A DNA stretch of 64,000 nt from Ruegeria halocynthiae. Lineage in GTDB: Bacteria > Pseudomonadota > Alphaproteobacteria > Rhodobacterales > Rhodobacteraceae. Under the pieces are notes generated by a model. That model made no database searches and was not told the origin of the DNA. It saw only the letters and a program-made list of their open reading frames with translations. The stretch is from the NCBI RefSeq assembly GCF_000743705.1, contig NZ_JQEZ01000002.1:227250-291249 (forward strand), read 5' to 3'. The translations under genes and the position numbers were made by a program. Below are positions 16,779 to 25,785 of this stretch, piece after piece (positions within the stretch are counted from its first letter, which is position 1; the number at the start of each line of letters is the position of its first letter).

Positions 16779-17666
16779 ATGACATTTGTGACCGAAAACC
16801 AGCTACCTCTGCTGATCCTGTTCTTTCTGACCGGTTCGATCGGCACAGCATTTCTGTTTCGCAAACCTGCGGGGCACAGGGCGTGGAAGCTGGCCGATCT
16901 GTTGTGGGTCGTTCTGGGTGGTATCGGCGCGCTGGTGGCGGTTCTGGCCGGGCTTTACACCTCGGACAGTTCGCAGCTGGACCGGCAGATCGACGTGGCC
17001 TATGCCGCGACGCTGGCCTTTGACCGCGACGCGGCGCGGTTCCGGCTGCGGTTCTGCGATCCGGCCTATGACCCGGACACCGCCGTTCTGTGCGAAAAGG
17101 TCGAATTCCTGTCGGCCTCAACCGCCAGCAACGCCGACCTGCCACTGTTTATCGCGGTAACCAATGAGGTTGCGCCCCTGCAAGGGTTGCATTTCCTGTT
17201 TGGCGGAGAGGCGAAAGAAGAAAAGGATGACATGCGCGCCATGGCGGACAAGGCCGATGCATTCAGTATCGACCAGTTCCTTGTATTCACCACGCTGGAC
17301 GACGCGACACAGGCCGCTATCGACAACATGCGCCGAAAGGTGCCCGCGATTGCCGGGGACTATCTGATCCTGGCCCAAAGTTATGACGATCTGGTCGAAC
17401 AGGTTGGGAAACTGAAAGACGAATGGGAATATCTGCAGGCCAACGCGCATATTCTGGTGTTGCAGATCGTTGCCCTTTGCCTGGTCAGCTTTGCCGCGCC
17501 CTTCCGGTTGGGCCGATCCCTGGTTGAACTGCGTGCAACCCTCAGCGCCGATACGCCTGCGCCAGCCGCTCAGGATCGGCGCCCAGAAAATACCGCGTCA
17601 GAGTCCACAGGTTCCGCGCACCCCGGCGTATCCAACCCGCCCGCGCATAGCGGTCCGCACTCGTAA
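16779..17666 (+). CDS. hypothetical membrane protein
   Basis: I do not recognise this family. The product of about 295 residues has two N-terminal membrane helices (LPLLILFFLTGSIGTAF and LLWVVLGGIGALVAVLAG), a mostly polar soluble domain of about 150 residues, and a third helix (ILVLQIVALCLVSFAAPF) near the C-terminus. The tail after about residue 254 is Pro/Ala/Ser-rich and is encoded opposite the 3' end of the glycosyltransferase, a 125-base convergent overlap. A GTG at 16734 is an alternative start; neither start has a good ribosome site, so the N-terminus is uncertain. Confidence 0.62.
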   Translation: MTFVTENQLPLLILFFLTGSIGTAFLFRKPAGHRAWKLADLLWVVLGGIGALVAVLAGLYTSDSSQLDRQIDVAYAATLAFDRDAARFRLRFCDPAYDPDTAVLCEKVEFLSASTASNADLPLFIAVTNEVAPLQGLHFLFGGEAKEEKDDMRAMADKADAFSIDQFLVFTTLDDATQAAIDNMRRKVPAIAGDYLILAQSYDDLVEQVGKLKDEWEYLQANAHILVLQIVALCLVSFAAPFRLGRSLVELRATLSADTPAPAAQDRRPENTASESTGSAHPGVSNPPAHSGPHS

Positions 17667-18216
17667 CTGCGCACCCGCTCAGCACAGTGATGCGGGGCAA
17701 GGCACGCACCAGCGCCACATCCTCCATCAGGGGTTGATCAGGATAGCCGCCCGCCTGCTGATATGCCTGGCGCGGCACCAGCAACCCCTGATCGCCATAC
17801 GGAAGCCCAAACATTCGGCTGCGCAGATTGGCCCAGCCCGCAACCCACGCGGGACCGAACCCTTTCGCCGCAAAGCGCAGTCGGAAAGCAGCAGGTTTAC
17901 CGGTGGCAAGATGTGCGCCGACCTCTTTGGTCCAACCGTCCTGCAACACGGTGTCGGCGTGCAGGATCAGCAGCCACTCGCCTTTGGCTATCGCGCACCC
18001 GCGTCGCAATTGCCCCCCGCGCGACGGCGTGCCGGTCACAATTCCCGCCCCGGCGGCATCGGCGATTTCAAGGGTCTGGTCGGTCGATCCGCCATCCGTG
18101 ACGATCAACTCGCGGATCAACCCGCTGTGCAGCCCCTCCATCAACGCCTGCAAGGCCGCAGGCAGCGCCTCACCCGCGTTCAGAGTCGGAATTACGATGC
18201 TGATTGGTGCAGACAA
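17542..18216 (-). CDS. family 2 glycosyltransferase, TIGR04283-like
   Basis: The 224-residue protein has the GT-A fold markers ISIVIPTLNAGEALPAAL, LIVTDGGSTDQT and, for the DxD-type metal site, LLILHADTVL. The downstream FGLPYGDQGLLVPRQAY and MEDVALVRAL segments match the small bacterial family named TIGR04283 (rSAM/selenodomain-associated transferase 2). The donor and acceptor of that family are not established. It is divergent from the ygfZ-like gene, with 73 bases between them, and its 3' end overlaps the convergent membrane-protein gene. The window also holds a SelD gene far downstream; I would not read a functional link from that alone. Confidence 0.82.
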   Translation of the reverse strand: MSAPISIVIPTLNAGEALPAALQALMEGLHSGLIRELIVTDGGSTDQTLEIADAAGAGIVTGTPSRGGQLRRGCAIAKGEWLLILHADTVLQDGWTKEVGAHLATGKPAAFRLRFAAKGFGPAWVAGWANLRSRMFGLPYGDQGLLVPRQAYQQAGGYPDQPLMEDVALVRALPRITVLSGCAVTSADRYARAGWIRRGARNLWTLTRYFLGADPERLAQAYRR

Positions 18217-18289
18217 TTCGGATATCCTCTGGTCATGGCGACGCGGACTCCTATATCACGGGGCCGAGGGAAATGACGAGGACCACCCC

Positions 18290-19021
18290 ATGCCCAATCG
18301 CCGTATTCTGCGCCTAAGTGGTTCAGACACTGACAGCTTTCTTCAGGGGCTGGTGACCAACGATGTGGACGGCCTTGAAAATGGGCTGGTCTATACGGCC
18401 CTGCTGACCCCTCAGGGCAAGTATCTGGCGGATTTCTTTTTGAAACGCGACGGTGATGCGGTCCTGCTGGACGTGACCGAAGATATGGCGGATGGTCTGG
18501 TCAAACGGTTGGGCATGTATAAGCTGCGGGCCGATGTCAGCATCGAAAACAGCGACCTGAACCTGCAACGTGGCACCGGCACCGCGCCGGACGGCGCCCT
18601 GCCCGACCCGCGCCATCCGGACATGGGGTGGCGCGCCTATAGCAGCGGGGCCGAAGCTGATGACGGCACCGATTGGGATACCATCCGCGTCCGCCACTGT
18701 ATCCCTGAAACCGGGATCGAATTGACCCCAGACAGTTACATCCTTGAATCCGGGTTCGAAGTGCTGAACGGCGTCGATTTCAAAAAGGGCTGTTATGTCG
18801 GACAGGAAGTCACCGCGCGGATGAAGCACAAGACCGATCTGCGTAAAGGTCTGCGCACGGTTCGGGTCGATGGTAACGCCCCGGTGGGCACCCAGATCAC
18901 ATCCGATGGTAAACCTGTGGGCACGTTGTTCACCCAGGCCAACGGCCACGGGATCGCATATCTGCGGTTTGACCGCGCCAAAGACGGGATGCAGGCCGCC
19001 GAAGCCACCGTTTCTGTTTGA
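18290..19021 (+). CDS. ygfZ: folate-binding Fe-S cluster assembly protein, YgfZ/GcvT-like
   Basis: The 243-residue protein carries the YgfZ signature KGCYVGQE at residues 166-173, including the Cys needed in characterised homologues, and the upstream GLVTNDVDGL and LTPQGKYLADFF blocks. YgfZ/IBA57-type proteins bind folate and help keep or assemble 4Fe-4S clusters in enzymes. It is shorter than E. coli YgfZ (about 326 residues), as is usual in alphaproteobacteria. I use ATG 18290 because the long upstream in-frame extension is only antisense to the glycosyltransferase and the conserved fold starts here (ILRLSGSDTDSFLQG). Confidence 0.87.
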   Translation: MPNRRILRLSGSDTDSFLQGLVTNDVDGLENGLVYTALLTPQGKYLADFFLKRDGDAVLLDVTEDMADGLVKRLGMYKLRADVSIENSDLNLQRGTGTAPDGALPDPRHPDMGWRAYSSGAEADDGTDWDTIRVRHCIPETGIELTPDSYILESGFEVLNGVDFKKGCYVGQEVTARMKHKTDLRKGLRTVRVDGNAPVGTQITSDGKPVGTLFTQANGHGIAYLRFDRAKDGMQAAEATVSV

Positions 19022-19134
19022 TGCTCAACATGTTGCCAATCCGGCACGGATGTCCGCCGGACCTGGGCCACAGTGTTTGAACAAGACGGGCGGCGCTGCC
19101 ACACTGGCGGCAGTTCAGGAACCCGGGTGCGCAA

Positions 19135-20079
19135 ATGCTTAGACTTTACAAAGCGATCTGGCGCGCCAGCGCCGGGCGGCAGATTATCCTCATTATCTTG
19201 TCCATTGCCATCGCGGGGCTGGCAGCCGTACCGCTGGAATTTCAACGCGATATCATCAATCACCTGACCTCGGACAATATCGAAACCGAGCGGCTGATCT
19301 ATCTGGGCGCAGGCATGATGGCCGTGATCCTGCTGAGCCTGGCCCTGAAATGGTTGCTGGGCTTTCGCGCGGGTACATTGGGAGAGGACATTATCCGCCT
19401 GATCCGTCAGCGACTTTTGCTGCGCGCGGCCGATCTGAATCAAACCGGTGAGACAGTGCGTAAGGGCACCATGACCACCGCCATTTCGGCCGAGGCCGAA
19501 GAATTGGGCAAATTTGCCGGCGGCGCCTTTTCCGACCCGGTGGTGCAGATTGGCACATTGATCAGTGTGATCGGCTATATCTCGTCCACCCAGCCGGGGC
19601 TGGGGCTGATCGCGCTTTCGATGATCGTACCGCAGATCGTCATCGTGCTGATGTCGCAGCGCAAGGTGAACATCTATGTGGCTGAACGTGTGCGCATTCT
19701 GCGCAGCGCCACCGACAGGCTTACGATCGAAGACATTGATGCGGTGGGGCGCGATGTTGAGGCGCAGTTCGATGATATCTACAACACCCGGCGCAAAATG
19801 TTCATCTGGAAGCTGTCCGCCAAATTTCTGCTGAGCGTGATAAACGGGGCCGGAACGGTTGGCGTACTGATGCTGGGCGGCTGGTTGGTGCTGCAGGGCC
19901 GAACGGATGTCGGCACTGTGGTTGCCGCCACCAGTGGCCTTAGCCGAATACAGGGGCCAACATCCTTTCTGATTGCCTTTTACCGGCAGGTCAGCGCCAA
20001 CCGCATCAAGTACGAGCTGATGCTGGAACTGTTCGGCCCCCACCCCGAACGCTATCGCCACCCGAAGCGGACGCATTAA
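19135..20079 (+). CDS. orphan ABC-exporter transmembrane domain protein
   Basis: The 314-residue product resembles only the membrane half of a type I ABC exporter. It has about six helices (ILIILSIAIAGLAAVPL, LIYLGAGMMAVILLSLAL, VVQIGTLISVIGYI, GLGLIALSMIVPQIVIVL and others) and the coupling-helix style stretch EDIIRLIRQRLLLRAADL. It ends at residue 314 without any Walker A, signature or Walker B motif, and no ABC ATPase gene lies beside it. It may work with an ATPase encoded elsewhere or have another role. A strong terminator follows at 20081, so it is not a truncated fusion of a neighbouring gene here. Confidence 0.72.
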   Translation: MLRLYKAIWRASAGRQIILIILSIAIAGLAAVPLEFQRDIINHLTSDNIETERLIYLGAGMMAVILLSLALKWLLGFRAGTLGEDIIRLIRQRLLLRAADLNQTGETVRKGTMTTAISAEAEELGKFAGGAFSDPVVQIGTLISVIGYISSTQPGLGLIALSMIVPQIVIVLMSQRKVNIYVAERVRILRSATDRLTIEDIDAVGRDVEAQFDDIYNTRRKMFIWKLSAKFLLSVINGAGTVGVLMLGGWLVLQGRTDVGTVVAATSGLSRIQGPTSFLIAFYRQVSANRIKYELMLELFGPHPERYRHPKRTH

Positions 20080-20080
20080 A

Positions 20081-20113
20081 AAAGACCGCGTGGCCGATGC
20101 CAACGCGGTCTTT
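20081..20113. terminator. bidirectional intrinsic terminator
   Basis: AAAGACCGCGT (20081-20091) and ACGCGGTCTTT (20103-20113) form an 11-bp stem with an 11-base loop, flanked by A and T runs so that it can end both the ABC-like gene (+) and efp (-). Confidence 0.85.
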
Positions 20114-20136
20114 TCTGGTTTCAAACAAACGCGGGC

Positions 20137-20700
20137 TTAGGCGCGTTCGGAATATTCCATGGTTTCGGTGTTCACCACGATCATCTCATCCTGGCCCACA
20201 AACGGCGGCACCATGACCTTTACACCATTGTCCAGAACGGCCGGTTTGAATGAATTTGCAGCGGTCTGCCCTTTGACCACCGGCTCGGTTTCCACGATCT
20301 TGCAGGTCACTTTCTGCGGCACGGTCGCGTTCAACGCTTCGCTTTCGTAGAATTCGACCACAATGGTCATGCCGTCCTGCAGAAACGGGCGACGCTCACC
20401 CAGCAGGTCAACGGGCAATTCGATCTGCTCATAGGTCTCGGAATCCATGAACACCAACATGCCATCGGATTCGTACAGGAACTGCTGATCTTTCTGCTCA
20501 AGGCGCACGCGCTCGACCTTGTCCGCAGACCGGAAGCGTTCGTTCAACTTTGAGCCGTTGCGCAGGTTGCGCAGTTCGACCTGCGCAAAAGCACCGCCTT
20601 TACCGGGCTTTACGTGATCAACTTTGACAGCGGCCCACAGCCCGCCGTTATGCTCAAGCACATTGCCGGGGCGAATTTCGTTCCCATTTATCTTGGGCAT
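20137..20700 (-). CDS. efp: translation elongation factor P
   Basis: The 187-residue protein is the normal length for EF-P, which helps ribosomes through polyproline stretches. The N-terminal domain has [13 protein letters not shown] and the loop [21 protein letters not shown], whose Lys after PG is the site that is modified in E. coli. The C-terminal domain contains [39 protein letters not shown] sequence. No epmA/epmB modification gene is visible in the window. It converges on the ABC-like gene across a shared terminator and is divergent from the 106-residue protein at 20920. Confidence 0.96.
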   Translation of the reverse strand: MPKINGNEIRPGNVLEHNGGLWAAVKVDHVKPGKGGAFAQVELRNLRNGSKLNERFRSADKVERVRLEQKDQQFLYESDGMLVFMDSETYEQIELPVDLLGERRPFLQDGMTIVVEFYESEALNATVPQKVTCKIVETEPVVKGQTAANSFKPAVLDNGVKVMVPPFVGQDEMIVVNTETMEYSERA

Positions 20701-20919
20701 GACTTAAATCCTTCACAAACGGTTGATGCGTCAGTTGCGCACCCTATATCTGGCGGGGTGAGACGTGGCAAGACAACGACACCTAGTGCTGCACCTGCAG
20801 CGAGCCATGCAAGTAACGCAACGCAACTATGCATATTAAGTGTATCCGAATCGCACTTTATAGGCCATAAGGGCCGCTACGCCGAAAATTGCAAGAGCAA
20901 GAACAACAAGGAAGACGAG

Positions 20920-21240
20920 ATGAGAGATTTCGTTGACGGCACTGCCTTTAACAACGAGCAAGGCAATCGTGCGCGTAAACTTTTCGCAGCCGTTGTGTTG
21001 GCTGCGCTTGATGACGCTATTGCCGATGACAAGAAATATGGCAATGGCCCGGAACAGATCGCCCGCTGGGCACGCTCGCGCGATGGTCGCGAAGTGCTGT
21101 CTTGTGCAGGCATCGACCCGAACGAACGGGTTGTCAGCGGACTGATGGAGTTCGTTGGTCGTGGCGTGCGCACCTCGGTCGCGCTGTCGCGTGAAGAAAG
21201 CGAGCGCCGCAATGCAGCGCAACAGGCAGAAGCCGCCTGA
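20920..21240 (+). CDS. conserved small protein, DUF6280-like
   Basis: The 106-residue soluble protein begins MRDFVDGTAFNNEQGNRA and ends with a charged helix. From memory, it matches a small protein conserved in Rhodobacterales and catalogued as DUF6280; its function is unknown. ATG 20920 is chosen because GGAAG lies just upstream, and a longer in-frame reading from 20614 would run through the efp gene on the other strand. It has its own terminator at 21261, so it is probably a single-gene unit divergent from efp. Confidence 0.78.
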   Translation: MRDFVDGTAFNNEQGNRARKLFAAVVLAALDDAIADDKKYGNGPEQIARWARSRDGREVLSCAGIDPNERVVSGLMEFVGRGVRTSVALSREESERRNAAQQAEAA

Positions 21241-21260
21241 TCCAAGGCGACCTCTGAAGG

Positions 21261-21300
21261 AAAAAGCGCGCCCTTACAAATCAGGGCGCGTTTTTCTTTT
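21261..21300 (+). terminator. intrinsic terminator
   Basis: AAAAAGCGCGCCCT pairs with AGGGCGCG plus TTTTT, and TCTTTT follows. It ends the small gene at 21240 and, since the A tract lies on the other side, may also serve the convergent membrane-protein gene. Confidence 0.85.
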
Positions 21301-21306
21301 GGCCTA

Positions 21307-21876
21307 TCAAAAGAACAGCAGCCATTGGCGGGCAACCCAGATTTCTGCGCCCAGCAGCATGGCAAAGAACAGCTTTGCAGACAGGGACAGCCCCCTGTTC
21401 AACAAAATCACATAAAGCCCCGCACAGATCGCCACGGACACCGGCGCAACCCACAAGGCATGATGCGAGCTGTCCCAATAGCTGATCGGACTGTCGAACA
21501 CCCAATCGCTCAGCGGCCAGAACTGCGGTCGCCCGTCACCTGCATGCAGCATAAAATCCATCGCCAGATGCAAAAACCCGGCTGAGGCGGCCACTGTCAA
21601 AACCCGCCATCCCCGCCACAGCCCGACCAACAGCGCACTGCCCCACAGAATGAACGAGTTGTCGATGGCGAACACCGTCTGCCAGGCCGGTGAGAAATAA
21701 AGTTGGTCAAACACCACCTGCGCCGGAATACCCAGAACGTACAGCGATACGCCAGCCATGACATACAGCGACAGATCGGGCAGAAGAGAGCCGATCACAG
21801 CAGCCCACAGGATGCGGCCCTGCGCGGGGCGCGCGAAAGCTGCGGCGCCGATCAAAAGATGCGCGGGCGTGTTCAT
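21307..21876 (-). CDS. YdjM/DUF457-like inner-membrane protein
   Basis: The 189-residue protein starts MNTPAHLLIGAAAFARP and continues with GSLLPDLSLYVMAG, the N-terminal pattern (HLLIG, LPD) of the YdjM/DUF457 membrane hydrolase-like family. A second polar motif, FLHLAMDFMLHAGDGRPQFWPLSDW, places His and Asp near predicted membrane helices, as in metal-dependent hydrolases of this group. The substrate is unknown. ATG 21876 has AGGGAAAG upstream and is preferred to the in-frame start at 21900. It is divergent from cobQ, separated by 61 bases. Confidence 0.72.
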   Translation of the reverse strand: MNTPAHLLIGAAAFARPAQGRILWAAVIGSLLPDLSLYVMAGVSLYVLGIPAQVVFDQLYFSPAWQTVFAIDNSFILWGSALLVGLWRGWRVLTVAASAGFLHLAMDFMLHAGDGRPQFWPLSDWVFDSPISYWDSSHHALWVAPVSVAICAGLYVILLNRGLSLSAKLFFAMLLGAEIWVARQWLLFF

Positions 21877-21937
21877 CCGGGGCTTTCCCTTTGACGTCAA
21901 ATCAGGTCATCTGCGTACCAACGTATAGGAGACGACC

Positions 21938-23395
21938 ATGGTTCGCGCCATCATGATTCAGGGCACCGGCAGCAATGTCGGTAAATCGGTTTTGGTGGCC
22001 GGGCTGGCGCGCGCTTATACGCGCCGCGGGCTGAAAGTGGCCCCGTTCAAGCCGCAGAATATGTCGAACAACGCAGCCGTGACCGAAAACGGGGGCGAGA
22101 TCGGGCGCGCGCAGGCCTTGCAGGCCCGCGCAGCCAAACGGGCCACGCATACGGATATGAATCCGATCCTGCTGAAGCCTGAAACAGACACAGGTGCTCA
22201 GATCATCGTGCAGGGTCAGCGCGCGGGTACCATGAAGGCGGGCGACTATCGCAAGGATAAATCCAAACTTCTGGGTGCCGCGCTTGAAAGCTTTGACCGG
22301 CTCTGCGGCGATGCCGATCTGGTATTGATCGAAGGTGCAGGTAGCCCAGCTGAGACAAACCTGCGCCAGGGTGATATCGCCAATATGGGCTTTGCCTGCG
22401 CCGCTGGGGTTCCTGTGGTTCTGGTCGGAGACATCCACCGGGGCGGTGTGATCGCGCAGCTTGTGGGCACGCAGGCGGTGTTGGACAAGGATGATCTGGC
22501 GATGATCCGGGGGTTTGCCGTCAACCGGTTCAAGGGCGACGTATCCCTGTTTGGCGAAGGGCGCGATGACATTGCCGCGCGCACAGGTTGGCCCTGTATG
22601 GGTGTCGTGCCGTGGTTTAACGACGCCTGGAAACTGCCCGCCGAGGATATGATGGACATCCGCTCTCATGTCGGCGGGGCCTGCAAGGTGGTCGTCCCGC
22701 AACTGGAGCGGATGGCTAATTTTGACGATCTGGATCCGCTATCAGCCGAACCCGGCGTCACGGTCGAGATTGTACCTGCCGGTCGCCCCCTGCCCGGTGA
22801 TGCCGATCTTGTGCTGTTGCCCGGCAGTAAATCCACCATCGGTGATCTGGCATACTTCCGGGCGCAGGGATGGGATATCGACCTTTACGCCCATGTGCGC
22901 CGGGGTGGGCATGTTCTGGGCCTGTGCGGTGGGTATCAGATGCTTGGCAATACCATTGCAGACCCTGATGGCGTGGATGGCCGCCCGGGTACGGTCAAAG
23001 GGTTGGGCCTTTTGGACGTCAACACCGTGATGGAGGGCCAAAAGCACGTAACCCTGCGCACCGCGCGATCAGTTCCAGGACATGACCCCGTGACAGGGTA
23101 TGAGATCCACATGGGCCGCACCGAAGGCGCGGATTGCGCCCGCGCGTGGCTTGAAATCGAAGGCAGGCCAGAAGGTGCCGCAGATCGAACCGGCCGCATT
23201 CGCGGCAGCTATCTGCACGGTATCTTTGCCTCGGATGCGTTCCGGGCCAACTATTTGAAACAGCTGGGGGCCACGTCGAACCTGGCCTATGAGGACGGCG
23301 TTGAAGAGACGCTGGACGCGCTTGCGGATCATCTGGAACAGCATATGGATCTGGATCGCCTTCTGGCGGCGGCGCAGGCCCCGAACCGGTCGTAG
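21938..23395 (+). CDS. cobQ: cobyric acid synthase
   Basis: CobQ amidates positions b, d, e and g of adenosylcobyrinate diamide using glutamine and ATP. The 485-residue protein has the N-terminal dethiobiotin-synthetase-like ATP site ([21 protein letters not shown]), the QNMSNNA and [10 protein letters not shown] substrate blocks, and a C-terminal triad-type glutamine amidotransferase with its Cys in [10 protein letters not shown] and His in RGSYLHGIF. It lies apart from the main cob operon, with no riboswitch directly in front, so it is probably not controlled with the rest of the pathway. Confidence 0.95.
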   Translation: MVRAIMIQGTGSNVGKSVLVAGLARAYTRRGLKVAPFKPQNMSNNAAVTENGGEIGRAQALQARAAKRATHTDMNPILLKPETDTGAQIIVQGQRAGTMKAGDYRKDKSKLLGAALESFDRLCGDADLVLIEGAGSPAETNLRQGDIANMGFACAAGVPVVLVGDIHRGGVIAQLVGTQAVLDKDDLAMIRGFAVNRFKGDVSLFGEGRDDIAARTGWPCMGVVPWFNDAWKLPAEDMMDIRSHVGGACKVVVPQLERMANFDDLDPLSAEPGVTVEIVPAGRPLPGDADLVLLPGSKSTIGDLAYFRAQGWDIDLYAHVRRGGHVLGLCGGYQMLGNTIADPDGVDGRPGTVKGLGLLDVNTVMEGQKHVTLRTARSVPGHDPVTGYEIHMGRTEGADCARAWLEIEGRPEGAADRTGRIRGSYLHGIFASDAFRANYLKQLGATSNLAYEDGVEETLDALADHLEQHMDLDRLLAAAQAPNRS

Positions 23396-23398
23396 AGA

Positions 23399-24196
23399 TC
23401 AATCCAGCTTTTGTTCCGCCAGTGCCCGGTAAATCTCTCGCCGTACCATCTTGCGAACGTTGCGGGTGATACGTTCACCCAATACGCCCTGCAGTTCTTC
23501 GCGGACGACTTGGGCGATCAAATCGCGCAGTGCCCCCTCATCCATGTTCAGAGAAACCTGTTGATCCTGATCGTCAGGTAGCTCGGCGCTTGTAAGGGAA
23601 AAGACATCAGGATCCCGGATAAACATCGCCATATTTTCGTGCTCTGTTTGCTCTGCCTCAACCTCGGCCTCTGGCTCACCGGTACCTTTGACGTCGGCGT
23701 TAGGTTCACCGGCATTCTTGACGTCGGCTTCGGCGAATTCTTGCTGCGCACCCCATTCCCGCGACGTCGTTGGTGTGCCCGAATAGGCGTCATCGCTGTC
23801 GCCATCCGGCTCCCACTGATCCTCAGTGCGGGCAATGGCAGCCTCGAGCGCCTCAATTTTCGAACTCAGACTATCCGCCAGATCGCTTTCAGGGTCGGTT
23901 TCCGTCTGCTCTTCGTTGGCGGGTTCTTCGTGTCGAACAATGTCGCAGGCGCGCAGAAGCATCGGCTTGACCGAGTCTTCAGCACGGTAGCCCGTATCAT
24001 TTACCGATGCTTGGTTGTTCTCTTCACCCACCGCTATCTTACTGACACGTAAGGCATCCGTCAGAACCAGCTTACCTGGTTTGCGCTTGGGTGTTGACGA
24101 AATCAGATCGGGTACTTTCCGGCCCTCTTCGCCTACCAGACGTTTGATCGAGGACAAGACGTCCTCGATACCAGCGTTTACGACTTTATCCGTCAT
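23399..24196 (-). CDS. PopZ-like (DUF2497) putative polar organising protein
   Basis: The 265-residue protein has three parts. The N-terminal helix GIEDVLSSIKRLVGEEGRK (about residues 9-27) matches the PopZ start that binds client proteins. A long acidic Glu/Asp/Pro-containing middle, including two ADVKNAGEP-like repeats, is likely disordered. The C-terminal helical segment DLIAQVVREELQGVLGERITRNVRKMVRREIYRAL matches the DUF2497 oligomerisation region in pattern. In Caulobacter, popZ lies beside a tolC-family gene (rsaFb), as here. PopZ assembles a pole-localised hub that anchors chromosome origins. Homology is inferred from short segments only. Confidence 0.68.
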   Translation of the reverse strand: MTDKVVNAGIEDVLSSIKRLVGEEGRKVPDLISSTPKRKPGKLVLTDALRVSKIAVGEENNQASVNDTGYRAEDSVKPMLLRACDIVRHEEPANEEQTETDPESDLADSLSSKIEALEAAIARTEDQWEPDGDSDDAYSGTPTTSREWGAQQEFAEADVKNAGEPNADVKGTGEPEAEVEAEQTEHENMAMFIRDPDVFSLTSAELPDDQDQQVSLNMDEGALRDLIAQVVREELQGVLGERITRNVRKMVRREIYRALAEQKLD

Positions 24197-24270
24197 TGTT
24201 CTCTACCGCTCTATCCTCAGGATTGAGTGTAGCTAAACAACTCCGACCTCACAACAGGTAGTATCGCTTG

Positions 24271-25689
24271 TTAGTCGCGACGCAATGCTTTGAGGACGCG
24301 ATCCAGATCCTTGCTTTGCTTGCTGATCTGAGCCGGCGCTTTCTTCACCAGGTTGTAGTACAGGGTCGGATCATAAATCTGAACCGCCAGACCCAGACGT
24401 TCGGCCGTCAGCAGCCCCTGCGACTGCAGCAGCTGATACGCGGCCAACGACCGTTCAGTCCGCGACACAACCTCGGCAAGCTGGGCTTCCAGAAGGTCCT
24501 GCTGTGCGGCCAGCACGTCTAGCGTGGTCCGAGCGCCCAGGGTTGCCTCTTCGCGGATGCCGTCAAACGCAACCTGCGAGGCGCGAACCCGTTCGGTTGA
24601 CGCCCTTAAGCTGGCCGATGCGGATTGGAAACGGACATAGGCATCAGACACACCTTGCGTGATGTTCTTCTGCACGTTCAGCAGGTTGGCACGCGATGCA
24701 TCCCGTGTTGCCATCGCCCTGCGCACGCTCGCGGCAAGCCGACCACCTGCATATACGGGCTGGTTGAAGTTCAGCGAAACCCGCGCGTCATTGATGTAGT
24801 CATCGTTGTCATAACTTTCCGTCACGCCCGCATTGGCATTCAGGCTGACGTTCGGACCCAGATTGGCCCGCTGCTGCTGCACGATCAGATCGAATGCACG
24901 TACCTGATGCTGCGCTGACTGAATTGCCGGGTGGTTGCGCTGTGCCAGGCTGACAGCCTCGGATTCCGAGCGCGGCAGATTCGGCAAGCTGGGTTGGCCT
25001 GCTGTTCGTCCCGGACCTTTGCCTACGGCATTCACATATTCGGCCTGCGCCGTACTCAGATCACCACGCGCGCCAGCCAAATCCGCTTGCGAGCTGGCAA
25101 GCTGCGCTTGGGACAACGCGACGTCCGTACGGGTCACTTCGCCCACATCAAAGCGGTCCTGCGAGGCCCGAAGTTCTTCTGCAGACAATTCCACGTTGTT
25201 TTGCCGAATCGCTACGGTTTCTTCCTGCAGCAAAACGCCAAGATAGGCGGTCGCCGCCCGAAACAGAATCTGCTGTTCAATATCAATCAGCGTCTGCCGT
25301 GTGGAAAGAACCGTTTCTTGCGCCGACTGCTTGCCCAGGACTGAAGCCCCGCCATCATACAGCAATTGGCTCAGCGTGAGACCGGTGAAAAAGTTGCTTG
25401 GCTCCTCGGTATTCCGAATGCCACCGGTATTTGTGCGCCGGTAATCCTGACTGATGGTCACCGCCCAGTTGATAATCGGACGCAGCGCTGACAATGCAAT
25501 CGCGACGTCCTCGTCAGCCGCGCGCAACAGGGCGCGGTTCTGTTCCAGCAAACCACTAGTGTTGTAAGCGCCAATAAATGCGTCGGTCAAATTGTCGGCC
25601 CAAACCGCACGTCCCGGCACCATACTAAGCGCCATACCAGCAGTCAGTGCCAGTGCTCTGACGACTTTCCTCCCCGCCATCGAACCCAT
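24271..25689 (-). CDS. TolC-family outer membrane efflux/secretion protein
   Basis: The 472-residue protein has a signal peptide (cleavage near VWADN) followed by the internally duplicated TolC architecture: long helices such as AFIGAYNTSGLLEQNRALLRAADEDVAIALSALRP and their second-half counterpart, and the QVAFDGIREEATLGARTTLDVLAAQQDLLEAQ block typical of TolC from alphaproteobacteria. It should form the outer-membrane channel for type I secretion or multidrug efflux pumps. No pump genes are adjacent. It lies 96 bases downstream of the pcm-like gene and 74 bases upstream of the PopZ-like gene, probably in one transcript. Confidence 0.92.
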   Translation of the reverse strand: MGSMAGRKVVRALALTAGMALSMVPGRAVWADNLTDAFIGAYNTSGLLEQNRALLRAADEDVAIALSALRPIINWAVTISQDYRRTNTGGIRNTEEPSNFFTGLTLSQLLYDGGASVLGKQSAQETVLSTRQTLIDIEQQILFRAATAYLGVLLQEETVAIRQNNVELSAEELRASQDRFDVGEVTRTDVALSQAQLASSQADLAGARGDLSTAQAEYVNAVGKGPGRTAGQPSLPNLPRSESEAVSLAQRNHPAIQSAQHQVRAFDLIVQQQRANLGPNVSLNANAGVTESYDNDDYINDARVSLNFNQPVYAGGRLAASVRRAMATRDASRANLLNVQKNITQGVSDAYVRFQSASASLRASTERVRASQVAFDGIREEATLGARTTLDVLAAQQDLLEAQLAEVVSRTERSLAAYQLLQSQGLLTAERLGLAVQIYDPTLYYNLVKKAPAQISKQSKDLDRVLKALRRD

Positions 25690-25785
25690 AACAAAATCCT
25701 TCTCAAACCAAATTTACGCTGCCCTGAGTGCAGTTTGCGCGTTTGCATTCAACTAATCAAGGCAGCAGAATAATCTGCCAAGAAA

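Noticed and set aside
18793..20124. A 443-codon minus-strand open frame across ygfZ and the ABC-like gene
   Set aside because: It crosses two plus-strand genes and part of a terminator and has no recognisable motif.
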